This document shows, piece after piece, positions 1-8,870 of a DNA stretch of 64,000 bases. The position numbers and the translations under genes are program-made. This DNA is from JBGSUZ01 sp964404895. Lineage in GTDB: Bacteria > Bacillota > Clostridia > Peptostreptococcales > Acidaminobacteraceae. Every line of letters begins with the position of its first letter. Within the stretch, counting starts at the first letter, position 1. The notes beneath the pieces were generated by a model. It saw nothing but the letters and a program-made list of their open reading frames with translations, was not told the origin of the DNA and did no database searches. Location: contig CAYOLV010000008.1 of NCBI GenBank assembly GCA_964404895.1, positions 1 to 64,000 on the forward strand, in the 5' to 3' direction.

Positions 1-52
1 CGCTGATGGTACTTGAGGGGCAGCCCTCTGGGAGAGTAGGTCATTGCCGGGT
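1..52 (+). rRNA. rrf: 5S ribosomal RNA, 3' end (partial)
   Basis: The first ~52 bases match the 3' part of a bacterial 5S rRNA: the loop/stem region with GATGGTACTTG, the conserved GGGAGAGTAGG and the terminal TTGCCGGGT strand that would pair with the missing 5' end. The gene starts upstream of the window, so the window opens at the end of an rRNA operon. The exact mature 3' end is inferred to within a few bases. Confidence 0.88.
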
Positions 53-69
53 AAAGAGAGTCCCTGACA

Positions 70-131
70 GGTATTTCTTTGAAATACCGAGAAGGGTCCA
101 CGAAGGGGAAGCGTGTTTTGTAAAGCAAAAC
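70..131 (+). other. Two hairpins downstream of 5S rRNA
   Basis: An 8-bp perfect stem with a TTT loop lies at 70-77/81-88, and a 6-bp stem GTTTTG/CAAAAC lies at 115-120/126-131, flanked by GCGT (111-114) and ACGC (137-140), which could extend it. Both are in the rRNA trailer before the terminator. They may be processing signals or simply trailer structure. No protein-coding gene is seen here. Confidence 0.45.
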
Positions 132-159
132 CTAAAACGCATCTCAACGTAAAGAAAAA

Positions 160-188
160 GAACTTGCAAATTGCAGGTTCTTTTTTTT
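160..188 (+). terminator. Rho-independent terminator of the rRNA operon
   Basis: A stem GAACTTGCA/TGCAGGTTC (one G-U pair) at 160-168/172-180 is followed by eight T residues at 181-188. It ends the transcript coming from the upstream rRNA operon. Confidence 0.85.
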
Positions 189-244
189 ATGCATTTCTGT
201 TAGTATGAAGGTATGCAAGAATATGCAATGTGAGAGGAGCGATT

Positions 245-1702
245 GTGAATATGTCGAATGAATATGCAGAAGAGAAAAACAATGAACCTATTGAAGACCT
301 CCAAAATCCTCGTTTACTTATAGAAGAAGAAATTGAAACCGCTTTTAATTTAAAGAGGACTTTTTTCGATGAGGGATGGACAAGAAGTTATGAGTTTAGA
401 ATAGAGCAACTGGAAAAGCTTAAAAAGGCCATTAAAGCAAATGAAAAAGCTATTATAGATGCTTTGTATATGGACTTGCATAAGCCTGAATATGAAGCCT
501 ATACTGCTGAAATTGGTATTCTATATGAAGAAATCAATGGTGCAATGAAGCACTTAAAAGAATGGATGAAACCTGAAAAAATTAGCACGCCCTTGGTACT
601 TCAACCTTCTCAGAGCCTTATTTACAAAGAGCCTCTAGGGGTTGTACTCATTGTCGGACCATGGAACTATCCATTTCAGCTATTGATGGCACCACTTATT
701 GGCGCTATTGCTGCGGGAAACTGTGCTATCCTAAAACCTTCTGACCAAGCGCGACATTTGTCGGATGTAGTTGCAAAATTGATTGGTGAACTTTATTCCA
801 ATTCCTTTGTCAGTGTGATCCAAGGACCGGGTTCTATGGTGGGGCCAATGCTTATTGAAAAATATCGCTTTGACCATATTTTCTTTACGGGCAGTCCTAA
901 TGTAGGCAAAAATATTGCTGCCATGGCGGCAATGCACTTAACCCCAGTAACACTCGAACTGGGAGGAAAAAGTCCTGCCATTGTGGATCAAACTGCAAAT
1001 TTAGAAGTTGCTGCAAAACGACTGGTTTGGGCAAAATTCTATAATGCCGGTCAGACTTGTGTTTGTCCAGACTACCTAATGGTTCACGAATCCGTGAAAG
1101 ACGAGTTTGTTCAACAGCTTATTAAGACCATTAAAACTTACTTTGGAGAAGAGCCGTTACAAAGTGATAGCTTTGGCAGAATTATTAATCATAGAAGGGT
1201 AGATGTTTTAAAGCGCCTCATGCTTTCCAGAAATATCCTTCATGGGGGCATTGTCGAAGAAGAACAAAAGTATATAGCGCCTACTCTTATAGACGGCATT
1301 ACACTTTCCGATCCGATTATGCAAGAAGAAATTTTTGGACCTTTGCTACCAATCATGACGTATAGCAAGCTGCCTGAAGTATTATCTGTGATTAGACAAA
1401 ATCGATATCCATTAGCCCTGTATCTATTTACTGAAGATAGAACAACTGAAAAGTATTTTATTGAAAATGTGGAATTTGGTGGTGGTTGCATCAATAACGG
1501 AATTATTCATTTGGTCAATTCAGAGATGCCTTTTGGTGGTGTAGGCTACAGCGGCATGGGTAGATATCATGGGAAGTACAGCTTTGATACTTTTTCGCAC
1601 TTCAAGAGTGTTGTGAAAACGGATACGAGAATTGATCCTAATTTTAAATATCCACCGTATGGGGTTATGAAATTAGCTGTGGCAAAGAAGGCTATGAGGT
1701 AA
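245..1702 (+). CDS. Aldehyde dehydrogenase, ALDH3-like (YwdH family)
   Basis: An NAD(P)-dependent aldehyde dehydrogenase oxidising aldehydes to carboxylic acids. Visible are the cofactor-binding GPWNYPFQL and FTGSPNVGK motifs, the general-base Glu in LELGGKSP (about residue 238) and the nucleophilic Cys in AGQTCVCPDY (about residue 272). The length (~485 residues), the short N-terminus and the C-terminal PPYG-type tail fit the class 3 group, which acts on medium/long-chain or aromatic aldehydes; the true substrate is unknown. The start is ambiguous: AGAGGAG at 233-239 serves GTG 245 (5-nt gap) or ATG 251 (11-nt gap), and a GTG at 230 lies upstream of the site. It stands alone after the rRNA terminator, and no clear terminator follows it before the next gene. 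Confidence 0.9.
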   Translation: MNMSNEYAEEKNNEPIEDLQNPRLLIEEEIETAFNLKRTFFDEGWTRSYEFRIEQLEKLKKAIKANEKAIIDALYMDLHKPEYEAYTAEIGILYEEINGAMKHLKEWMKPEKISTPLVLQPSQSLIYKEPLGVVLIVGPWNYPFQLLMAPLIGAIAAGNCAILKPSDQARHLSDVVAKLIGELYSNSFVSVIQGPGSMVGPMLIEKYRFDHIFFTGSPNVGKNIAAMAAMHLTPVTLELGGKSPAIVDQTANLEVAAKRLVWAKFYNAGQTCVCPDYLMVHESVKDEFVQQLIKTIKTYFGEEPLQSDSFGRIINHRRVDVLKRLMLSRNILHGGIVEEEQKYIAPTLIDGITLSDPIMQEEIFGPLLPIMTYSKLPEVLSVIRQNRYPLALYLFTEDRTTEKYFIENVEFGGGCINNGIIHLVNSEMPFGGVGYSGMGRYHGKYSFDTFSHFKSVVKTDTRIDPNFKYPPYGVMKLAVAKKAMR

Positions 1703-1801
1703 ATGAATCCATCCATACGACACATGAACATATAAATGTATATATTCTGAATTATTGGGTATGTATAACTTGCGGCAAATAATTATGAAAAGAGGTGCAT
1801 T

Positions 1802-2311
1802 ATGTTAAACGACATTTTTAATCGCGCTGAACCGATTTTAAATCATTTGAAGCACGAAGATGATATTTTAGAGAACATTGCTCAGATATATGACAACCAT
1901 CAGAAAAAAGAAAAACCGCTTGAAGTATACCTAGAGAGACTTTCTGGCGTTCATTCTGGTAGAATATTGATGATCAGCGAGTCATGGTGTTCTGACTGCG
2001 TCATCCAATATGCCGTTATGAGATGGCTGGCGGAAGAGTGCCCACAGATTGACGTTCGGGTTATTGCTAGAACTGGCCTTGAAGAGGTTGTAAAGCAACA
2101 AGTAGGAAGGGATCAAGCTAAAATACCATGTATTATTGTGTTAGATGATAAGGGCAATAGCAAAGGGACTTTTGTTGAAAGACCTAAGAGTATTAGAGAA
2201 TTAGAAACCAGTGACGATCAGATGAAGCGTATCAGCCTTATGAGAGGCTATCGCGAGGGATTGTTCCTTTGGGAGACGCTTGAAGAATTAATCGATTATT
2301 TAGAAGCTTAA
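1802..2311 (+). CDS. Thioredoxin-family protein with WCxxC motif
   Basis: A cytosolic 169-residue protein with a thioredoxin-like fold signature. The redox motif is SWCSDC (Cys 63 and Cys 66), followed by a helix and then the cis-Pro segment KIPCIIVLDDKG. The N-terminal ~50 residues form a helical extension not found in classical thioredoxin. This matches a family of Firmicute thioredoxin-like proteins usually annotated only by fold; the substrate is unknown. AGAGGTG just upstream of ATG 1802 sets the start. A strong terminator follows, so it is monocistronic or the second gene after the aldehyde dehydrogenase 99 bp upstream. Confidence 0.8.
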   Translation: MLNDIFNRAEPILNHLKHEDDILENIAQIYDNHQKKEKPLEVYLERLSGVHSGRILMISESWCSDCVIQYAVMRWLAEECPQIDVRVIARTGLEEVVKQQVGRDQAKIPCIIVLDDKGNSKGTFVERPKSIRELETSDDQMKRISLMRGYREGLFLWETLEELIDYLEA

Positions 2312-2333
2312 TAACGAAGGTTATTCGGTTTAA

Positions 2334-2362
2334 AGAACCCTACAAACGTGGGGTTCTTTTTT
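2334..2362 (+). terminator. Rho-independent terminator
   Basis: Stem AGAACCC/GGGTTCT at 2334-2340/2351-2357 followed by a T-run. It ends the transcript of the thioredoxin-like gene. The following ~245 bases (2363-2609) are AT-rich and show no gene or clear structure. Confidence 0.85.
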
Positions 2363-2609
2363 AGTTTTTATAAGAGATGCAAGAAAAATCTTCAAAAAAT
2401 ATCGATTTATAAATTCATTACAAAAACCTTTTTTAACGGGTCAAAAAGTATAAAAAGAATCCAAATGAACTCAAGGCTACAAGGTTGAAATATAAAGATT
2501 CCTAAATTATAATGAAGAACTAATGTTTTTTTGAGGAAATCTCATTTTCATATGGAGCTACAAAAAGAGAATATATTGAATTCTACGGTGTGGAGCTAAC
2601 ATTAATGTG

Positions 2610-2667
2610 GTACAATATGTAGTATGTCGAATGGATGTTTGACACTATATGTTGAATTAGTATGCAG
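2610..2667 (+). promoter_or_regulatory. Pair of NrdR boxes over a sigma-A-type promoter
   Basis: Two 16-bp sites match the NrdR consensus acaCwAtATaTwgtgt: GTACAATATGTAGTAT at 2610-2625 (12 of 16) and ACACTATATGTTGAAT at 2642-2657 (13 of 16). They are 32 bp apart centre to centre, about three helical turns, the usual NrdR arrangement. A -35 TTGACA (2639-2644) overlaps the second box, with a weak -10 TATGCA (2661-2666) after 16 bp. NrdR is the ATP/dATP-sensing repressor of ribonucleotide reductase genes, so this is the likely control site of the gene that follows. nrdR itself is not in the window. Confidence 0.75.
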
Positions 2668-2728
2668 AATTTATGCACAATTTGTCATTATATTTTTTAG
2701 ATCAATCAGAGGGAGGATGCAGAAAAAA

Positions 2729-5092
2729 ATGATAGAAGTAATGAAGCGAAATGGCAGTGTTGTCAACTTTGAAGTAGATAAAATTACCCGTGCGATTGAA
2801 AAGGCCATGAGAGAGACGGATTTAGGATTAGACTCGGAACTCTGTTTAAAAATATCGAATACCATTATGGAAAAGGCGAAAGCTATGAATCGCCCTATGG
2901 AAGTTGAGAAGATTCAAGATCTTGTAGAAGATTTGCTAATGGAGAGCCCGCGTAAAGATGCGGCTAAAAAGTATATCATTTATAGAAATGAACAGAGCAA
3001 GACAAGAGAAGTGAGAAAAGCGGATCACAGACTTTTGACAGACGAGTTTATGAGTAAGTACAAACATATGGACAGCCCTATGAATCAACTTGGGGACTTT
3101 GTTTATTATCGTACATATTCCAGATGGCTTTCAGAAGAAAAGAGAAGAGAGTACTGGTGGGAGACGGTTAGACGGGCGGTCGAATACAACTGCAGTCTTC
3201 TTTTAACCAATAAAAACGAAGCTGAAGAACTCTTTGATAATATCTTTAATTTGCGCCAATTCCTTTCAGGTCGTACATTCTGGGTGGGCAATACAGATGT
3301 TGCCAGAAACTACCCAATGGCTAATTTTAACTGTTCCTTCCAGATCATTGATAGCTTTGACGCATTCAAAGATGTCTTCTATTTATTAATGATCGGTTCA
3401 GGGGTTGGGGTCAGAATATTAAAAGATGATATTGCCAAAGTTCCTAAAATCAGAACCGATTACGAATTAATTCACAAAGACTATTCGGCGATACCGCCAA
3501 AAGAAAGAGAAGATTCTTCAAGTCTTGAGTTCTTCTATAACAATACGGTTAAAATAACCGTTGGGGACAGCAAAGAAGGCTGGGTACAATCTTTGGACTA
3601 CTTCTTCAAACTCCTCTATTCCAATGAGTTCAGAAACATTAAGACCATTATAGTCGATTACGACCATGTACGTACCAAAGGGGAGAAACTCAATACTTTT
3701 GGTGGCACAGCCAGCGGTCATACTTCTCTTAAAAACATGTTTGAAAAAATCAATAAAGTCATCAAAAAAGCAGGTTTGAGAGACAGTGCATTAGATGATA
3801 TGAAGCGGGTCAAATTGAAGCCGATTGATGCGTTAGACATTGCCAATATTATTGGTGAAAACGTTGTAGTTGGTGGGGTCAGAAGAACAGCTGAGATTAT
3901 TTTGGTAGATCAAGATGACCTTGAGGCTATTGATGCGAAGTCGAATCTGTACAAGCAAATCGATGGACAATGGGTAGTGGATAAAGAAATTATCCATAGA
4001 CAAATGTCGAATAACTCGATTTACTATACCCGCAAACCAACCCGTGAAAAGCTTAAATGGCAGCTTGAGCGCATGAGATATTCTGGAGAACCAGGTTGGG
4101 TTAATGCGGAAGCGGGAGAGCGCAGAAGACCAAACTTCAACGGTGTGAACCCTTGCGGTGAAATCTTGTTAGACTCTAAAGGCCTTTGCAACTTGACGAC
4201 TATCAATGTATACGCATTTGTAAGACCAGATGGGACTCTTGACTATAATGGCTTGTTCAAAGCTCAAAGACTATCGGCTAGAGCGGGTTACAGAATGACT
4301 TGCGTGGAGCTTGAGCTTCATAAATGGGACGAGGTTCAACACCGTGATAAGTTGATTGGCTGTTCTCTTACAGGTTGGCAGGATATGGTCAATGCCTTGG
4401 ATATGAGCAATGAAGATCAAATCGATTTACTGAAAAAATTGAGAAACATCGCCAAAAAAGAAGCAGAAGTGTATGCGATGGAAGCGGGCGGACGCGTTCC
4501 AATTTTGGTAACGACTGTTAAGCCTGAAGGTACGCTTAGCCAATTGCCTACCGTATCAAGCGGCGTTCACTATTCTCATTCGCCATACTACATCAGACGT
4601 GTTCGTATCAGCGCAGATGATCCGCTTGTCAAAGTTTGTGAAGAATTGAATTACCCGGTATTCCCAGAAGTGGGTCAAGATATTGAAACCTGTGCAACGA
4701 AGGTCGTTGAATTCCCTGTAAAAGCACCAGAAGGGAAGACTAAATATGATGTAACGGCTCTGGAGCAACTTGAAAATTATAAAATGTTTATGGATCATTA
4801 TGTGGACCACAACTGTTCGATTACAGTCCACGTGAGAAATCACGAGTGGGATGCGGTAGAAGAATGGGTCTGGAACAACTGGGATGATTGCTTAGCCCTT
4901 TCCTTCCTTTCGTTAGATGATAGCTTCTATGAATTATTGCCTTATGAAGCCATCGAAGAAGAGGAATACCACAGACGCAGAGCAGAAATGCTGCCATTCA
5001 GACCTTCTTTGATTTCAAAGTATGAAAAGAAGGAAATGGTCTTTGATATTGGGAACGATGGCTGTGAAGGCGGCGTTTGTCCTGTTAGATAG
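2729..5092 (+). CDS. nrdJ: Adenosylcobalamin-dependent ribonucleoside-triphosphate reductase (class II, monomeric)
   Basis: Reduces ribonucleoside triphosphates to deoxynucleotides using adenosylcobalamin as radical source, without oxygen. From ATG 2729 (GGGAGG at 2711-2716; the upstream ATG 2717 abuts that site) the protein has 787 residues. Residues 1-95 form an ATP-cone allosteric domain. The reductase body carries the Cys in NFNCSF (202), the radical Cys in NPCGE (476) and the Cys in LCNLT (487), the last two spaced 11 apart as in the Lactobacillus leichmannii enzyme. The C-terminus CEGGVCPVR supplies the mobile disulfide-exchange pair (779, 784) and closely resembles that enzyme's tail. 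A paired NrdR site upstream points to repression by NrdR. The organism must make or import cobalamin; no cobalamin riboswitch is visible here. Confidence 0.93.
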   Translation: MIEVMKRNGSVVNFEVDKITRAIEKAMRETDLGLDSELCLKISNTIMEKAKAMNRPMEVEKIQDLVEDLLMESPRKDAAKKYIIYRNEQSKTREVRKADHRLLTDEFMSKYKHMDSPMNQLGDFVYYRTYSRWLSEEKRREYWWETVRRAVEYNCSLLLTNKNEAEELFDNIFNLRQFLSGRTFWVGNTDVARNYPMANFNCSFQIIDSFDAFKDVFYLLMIGSGVGVRILKDDIAKVPKIRTDYELIHKDYSAIPPKEREDSSSLEFFYNNTVKITVGDSKEGWVQSLDYFFKLLYSNEFRNIKTIIVDYDHVRTKGEKLNTFGGTASGHTSLKNMFEKINKVIKKAGLRDSALDDMKRVKLKPIDALDIANIIGENVVVGGVRRTAEIILVDQDDLEAIDAKSNLYKQIDGQWVVDKEIIHRQMSNNSIYYTRKPTREKLKWQLERMRYSGEPGWVNAEAGERRRPNFNGVNPCGEILLDSKGLCNLTTINVYAFVRPDGTLDYNGLFKAQRLSARAGYRMTCVELELHKWDEVQHRDKLIGCSLTGWQDMVNALDMSNEDQIDLLKKLRNIAKKEAEVYAMEAGGRVPILVTTVKPEGTLSQLPTVSSGVHYSHSPYYIRRVRISADDPLVKVCEELNYPVFPEVGQDIETCATKVVEFPVKAPEGKTKYDVTALEQLENYKMFMDHYVDHNCSITVHVRNHEWDAVEEWVWNNWDDCLALSFLSLDDSFYELLPYEAIEEEEYHRRRAEMLPFRPSLISKYEKKEMVFDIGNDGCEGGVCPVR

Positions 5093-5120
5093 TGACAGTA
5101 AGTCCAAAATTGTAAGTGTA

Positions 5121-5180
5121 GAAGCAGACATAGGAAAAGAAAAGCAGACATAGGAAAAGAAAAGCAGACATATGAGAGGG
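5121..5180 (+). repeat. 20-bp tandem repeat, about 2.6 copies
   Basis: The unit AAGCAGACATAGGAAAAGA(A) occurs at 5121-5140 and 5141-5160, and a third partial copy starting AAAGCAGACATA begins at 5161 before diverging into the Shine-Dalgarno region of the Nif3-like gene. It lies between the reductase stop and the next start and encodes nothing obvious. Confidence 0.85.
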
Positions 5181-5190
5181 GACATCAATC

Positions 5191-6009
5191 ATGAACATGC
5201 GAACTTTAATGGATGCAGCGTTATCGCTTGCAGAGCTTGAAAAAGAACCAGCCGATACGGGTATAATTAATGAAGGTGAAAATATCAAGCGAGTCCTGTT
5301 GGGCGTAGATATGGAAACTGCGGAAATTATGATGGCAAAGGAACTGGGATTTGATGCAGTTGTCAGCCATCACCCTCATACGGGGTCACCGGATGTGAAC
5401 TTTGCAAAGGTGATGGACATCCAAATTGATCGGATGATGCATTTTGGCATTCCAATTAATCGGGCCCAAAAGGCTCTCAAAAAGAAACAAAGCTCTGTTG
5501 AGCGAGGTTCTCACGCAGGGAATTACGACCGTACAGCATCTGCTGCAAAGTTATTAAATATGCCTTACATGAACATTCATTTGCCAGCAGATTTAATTGG
5601 TGAAAGAGAGATTCAAACTTATTTAGACGAGAAGTTTTTAGATCAACCTAAAACCAAGCTGAAAGATGTGGTTGAAGCACTCAATGAGATTGAAGTGTAC
5701 AAAAACGCCTTAGCAAGCCCAGTGATTCGAGTCGGTAGCGATAATGATTACGCAGGACGTATTGCGGTTCTCTTTGCTGGCGGCACAAATGGCGGAGCAG
5801 ATGTGTACAAAGCCTATTTTAATGAGGGCATTGGCACCATCATCGCCATGCACTGCCCTGAAGATGTTAAGAATGCAGTAGAAGAACAAAATATTGGCAA
5901 CGTCATTGTGGCAGGACACATGCCAAGCGATTCTATTGGTCTTCAACACATTGCGGCAAAATGGAGAAGCCTGGGCGTGGAAGTTGTGACCACGGCAGGG
6001 ATTTTATAA
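5191..6009 (+). CDS. Nif3-like dinuclear metal-centre protein
   Basis: Member of the Nif3/YqfO/YbgI family, hexameric cytosolic proteins with a two-metal site formed by conserved His, Asp and Glu residues. Metal-site motifs seen are VSHHPHTG near residue 50 and AGHMPSDSIG near residue 250. The biochemical role of the family is unsettled (proposed hydrolase or GTP cyclohydrolase I-like fold). The 272-residue length fits the simple version without the PII-like insert. GAGAGGGG upstream of ATG 5191 supports the start. It lies 98 bp after the ribonucleotide reductase on the same strand with no terminator between, so co-transcription is possible. Confidence 0.83.
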   Translation: MNMRTLMDAALSLAELEKEPADTGIINEGENIKRVLLGVDMETAEIMMAKELGFDAVVSHHPHTGSPDVNFAKVMDIQIDRMMHFGIPINRAQKALKKKQSSVERGSHAGNYDRTASAAKLLNMPYMNIHLPADLIGEREIQTYLDEKFLDQPKTKLKDVVEALNEIEVYKNALASPVIRVGSDNDYAGRIAVLFAGGTNGGADVYKAYFNEGIGTIIAMHCPEDVKNAVEEQNIGNVIVAGHMPSDSIGLQHIAAKWRSLGVEVVTTAGIL

Positions 6010-6071
6010 AGAAAGAGATTCTTATAATCAATAGAATAACAAACAAAACAACAGACAAAATAAATAAGAAC

Positions 6072-6113
6072 AAAAAAGACAGCTGTCCACAATTGTGAGT
6101 AGCTGTCTTTTTT
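6072..6113. terminator. Bidirectional rho-independent terminator
   Basis: A perfect 10-bp stem AAAGACAGCT/AGCTGTCTTT (6075-6084/6101-6110) is flanked by A-run and T-run on both sides, so it can end the plus-strand Nif3-like transcript and the minus-strand regulator transcript that converge here. Confidence 0.85.
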
Positions 6114-6184
6114 ACGCCGTTTAAGAAGCAAATTTGGGAGTCAGTCAGAGCCTGAGCGCCTCGAACTCCTTGTTATTAGATTAA

Positions 6185-8668
6185 TTAAATCAGCTGATGT
6201 AGCTCAGCAGTTTTAATGGCTGCGATTTTGCCATTAACCTCTAGTTTTTGATAAATGTTTTTCATATGGGTTTTTACCGTGCCCTGAGACAACAGCAACT
6301 TGGCGGCTATTTCCTCTCGGGTTAACCCCCTAGATACTAATGTCAAAACTTCTTTCTCTCTTAGGGTGAGTTTGATTTTGACGGGGTGATGGTCTCTCAG
6401 AACCTGCAGATAAGCATTGCTGTGTGTCAGCACTTTCTGAATGAATTCATTGGAAGGATTTTTGCTGGCAATCGTTTTTAACATCTCTGAAAGATGAGGG
6501 GCATTTTCTACAAATGGCAGAATAATGCCGTCTAACTGTGCATTTTCAAGTGCTTTTTCAAGTGCTGTGATACCTTCTTCTGGGCTGTAGACATGGTATT
6601 TTGCTATGGCTTTGAAAATGGAGTTGTGAATCATGCCCAGCTGATTGCTAAAAACGGAAAACTGTTCGTGGAAGTTTTCGGTGAGTACATCTAGAGCCAC
6701 ATAATTTTTCGAAAGCAGCACCGCTTTGCCATATACGATGTAGTTAAAGGCCACGCCTTGATATAATAAATCTGCAGTGGCGACATTCCCTGTTTCCAAC
6801 CAGTTCGGGATTTTCTCCTGCTGGCCTAGGCAGGCATAAATGTAGCCCTTGCACATGTCGATGGTGGTATTATAAATGGGATTGTTCACTTGGCTAACGT
6901 CTTGTTCTAATTGTTTAAGCATCTCAAGGCCTTCTGAAACCTTGCCTTGCAGGATATATAGCCTGATCAAGGAAAAGTTTGCGCATATGATAATGCTGGT
7001 TTGTTCCTTGGGCTGAGCTTTGTAAATCCCTTTAAAACAATTCAGTTCTGCCTGAGCCCAGTCTCCCGTTTCAAGAGCATATTCGGCAGGAATTAAAAAT
7101 TCGCAGCCAGCACCGCAACCGTTGGCAAAACTTGTATAAGTTGTAAAACGTTCTGCGGCCAGCCGGGAAATATGTTTAAAGGTTCCTGCGTCTCTGAAAT
7201 AGACATAGATTAAATGAGGAGAGCCTAAAGTAAATTCGTTTTCCCGGGACATGATATAAGACTGATGCCCGTTGAGCAGTCTGAGTATTTCTGCATTTCG
7301 CTCTCCAGTAGGTTCAATGGTGTTAAAAGACGTGAACCGCTTAAAAATCAGTATTTCGGCGATGATACGATTTCTATAAGTCTCATCGATAGAGGTCATG
7401 TTCTCATAGACTCTTTTCAGTTCTTCCAGTTGACGCGTGCATTCTTCAATGGTGTGTTCATCGCCTTTAACGATGGAGAGTAAAATGTGCTGCAAGTAAG
7501 CTAAGGGATACTGATAGAGCATTTCTTTTGGAAGCTGGTTAAAGAGTTCAAAAGAGCCCTCAAAACCTGTAAGCTCATTTCGGATATTTTGGGGATTGTT
7601 TAAATGGGAAAGAATCTTTTCCACTTGACCCGATTTATTGAAATAACTGTAGGCAGTAAGAAAATCCTTTTTCTCTAAATACCATTCCCCGAGGCGATCG
7701 TATAGGTGATGCAATTCCTCTTCACTAAAGTCTTGCTTGATTCTCAAATAGTCCATTAAAACGTTGTGTATTTTGTATAACTGGTTGCTTTGATTGTAAT
7801 AGACAAAGGCATTTTCCTTTTGAAGCTTTCTAAGAATTTCTGCTGCTTCAGCTTCTTGGGTAACGAAGTGGGCTTGCTTGGCTGTAAAAACATCCATCAG
7901 GGAGAGTTTGAACAAGAAGCGGCGGATTTTTTCTTCGTAGACTTGGAAGAAGAGCCGTTCAATCAATTCATCGATAGAACTGTTCATACCTACAGGTATG
8001 CCGTTTTCAAGACCGAGCAGGATCATGTAAATCAAAGAAATCCAGCCTTCTGTATAAGTTGTAATTTTCTTTAAATCCTCTTCGCTAATCTGTTTGCTCA
8101 TCATGTGACAGTATTGCTGAATTTCCTCATCTGTAAACTTAATGCTCTGCTGGGAGATCACATAGCATTGCCCTTTTGAAAAGAGTTCGGCAAAATCAAT
8201 TGGGGTGGTATCTCTTGTAATGACTATTAAATGAAGATTTTCTATTCTTTCAGCAACCAAACGCAGAACAAATTTGTTAATTTGACTGTCTTGAGCCAGA
8301 TGAAAATCGTCTATGACGAGAACGGTTTTAGGAGGAAAGTTGATATCGTTTATGACAGAGATGATTTTTTCTGTTTGAGGCACATCCGATGGGAAGCCTA
8401 AAACCTTTAATTTTTTTCCAGAGGCCTCGTTTATTTTGCCGATTTCATTTGAGAACTTTTCCCAAAACAATCCGATGGATTCACCTGTATGTAAAAAGGA
8501 AATCCAGAGGGGCGTGTTTTTTTCATCTTCTAAAAAGTTTCTGACTGCAGTGGTTTTGCCAAAACCCATAGGGGCTTCTACAAGGGTAAATGGATAGTGA
8601 TAAACCTCTGACAAGATTTGATGGAGGCGTGTACGCTTTAACAGTTCGATTTTTTTCAATGGATTCAC
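6185..8668 (-). CDS. MalT-like LuxR-family transcriptional regulator with STAND ATPase
   Basis: An 827-residue ATP-dependent regulator. The N-terminal NTPase has Walker A APMGFGKTT (32-40) and Walker B TVLVIDDFH (~130-140). A long helical, TPR/MalT-like sensor region follows (~340-740), and the C-terminal ~62 residues hold a LuxR-type helix-turn-helix beginning LTLREKEVL and containing GTVKTHMKNIY. By family, ligand and ATP binding drive multimerisation and activation. It is divergent from the surface-protein gene at 8871, which suggests control of that gene; the inducer is unknown. The start is uncertain: GTG 8668 has only a weak ribosome site, while an in-frame TTG at 8659 sits six bases after AGGTGA. 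The gene ends in a shared bidirectional terminator. Confidence 0.87.
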   Translation of the reverse strand: MNPLKKIELLKRTRLHQILSEVYHYPFTLVEAPMGFGKTTAVRNFLEDEKNTPLWISFLHTGESIGLFWEKFSNEIGKINEASGKKLKVLGFPSDVPQTEKIISVINDINFPPKTVLVIDDFHLAQDSQINKFVLRLVAERIENLHLIVITRDTTPIDFAELFSKGQCYVISQQSIKFTDEEIQQYCHMMSKQISEEDLKKITTYTEGWISLIYMILLGLENGIPVGMNSSIDELIERLFFQVYEEKIRRFLFKLSLMDVFTAKQAHFVTQEAEAAEILRKLQKENAFVYYNQSNQLYKIHNVLMDYLRIKQDFSEEELHHLYDRLGEWYLEKKDFLTAYSYFNKSGQVEKILSHLNNPQNIRNELTGFEGSFELFNQLPKEMLYQYPLAYLQHILLSIVKGDEHTIEECTRQLEELKRVYENMTSIDETYRNRIIAEILIFKRFTSFNTIEPTGERNAEILRLLNGHQSYIMSRENEFTLGSPHLIYVYFRDAGTFKHISRLAAERFTTYTSFANGCGAGCEFLIPAEYALETGDWAQAELNCFKGIYKAQPKEQTSIIICANFSLIRLYILQGKVSEGLEMLKQLEQDVSQVNNPIYNTTIDMCKGYIYACLGQQEKIPNWLETGNVATADLLYQGVAFNYIVYGKAVLLSKNYVALDVLTENFHEQFSVFSNQLGMIHNSIFKAIAKYHVYSPEEGITALEKALENAQLDGIILPFVENAPHLSEMLKTIASKNPSNEFIQKVLTHSNAYLQVLRDHHPVKIKLTLREKEVLTLVSRGLTREEIAAKLLLSQGTVKTHMKNIYQKLEVNGKIAAIKTAELHQLI

Positions 8669-8713
8669 CTATCTTGAGTTGGATTCTTAGTCTTACATTA
8701 TTGAAGGTATATC

Positions 8714-8786
8714 TGTGCAATATACCCCTTTTGGGAGATGTGCAATATATGAATAATTCTATATAATGTTCAGTATATGCAATAAA
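8714..8786 (+). promoter_or_regulatory. Three direct repeats in the divergent intergenic region
   Basis: TGTGCAATATA occurs at 8714-8724 and 8739-8749, with a related TATGCAATAAA at 8776-8786 (starts 25 and 37 bp apart). A good -10, TATAAT, lies at 8762-8767 on the plus strand; the expected -35 position falls in the second repeat and has no TTGACA-like hexamer. This is the layout of an activator-dependent promoter. The repeats are candidate operators for the adjacent LuxR/MalT-type regulator; that link is inference. Confidence 0.5.
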
Positions 8787-8870
8787 CTGTTTTTTGTGAA
8801 GTTTTCCTTTTGAAAATGCAGTTGTCTAACTTGGATTTGAATAGATTAAAATAGGAAAGAGGTTAGTGAT

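Noticed and set aside
2363..2609. A cobalamin riboswitch ahead of the B12-dependent reductase.
   Set aside because: No B12-box-like conserved core or matching stems were found; NrdR boxes explain the region better.
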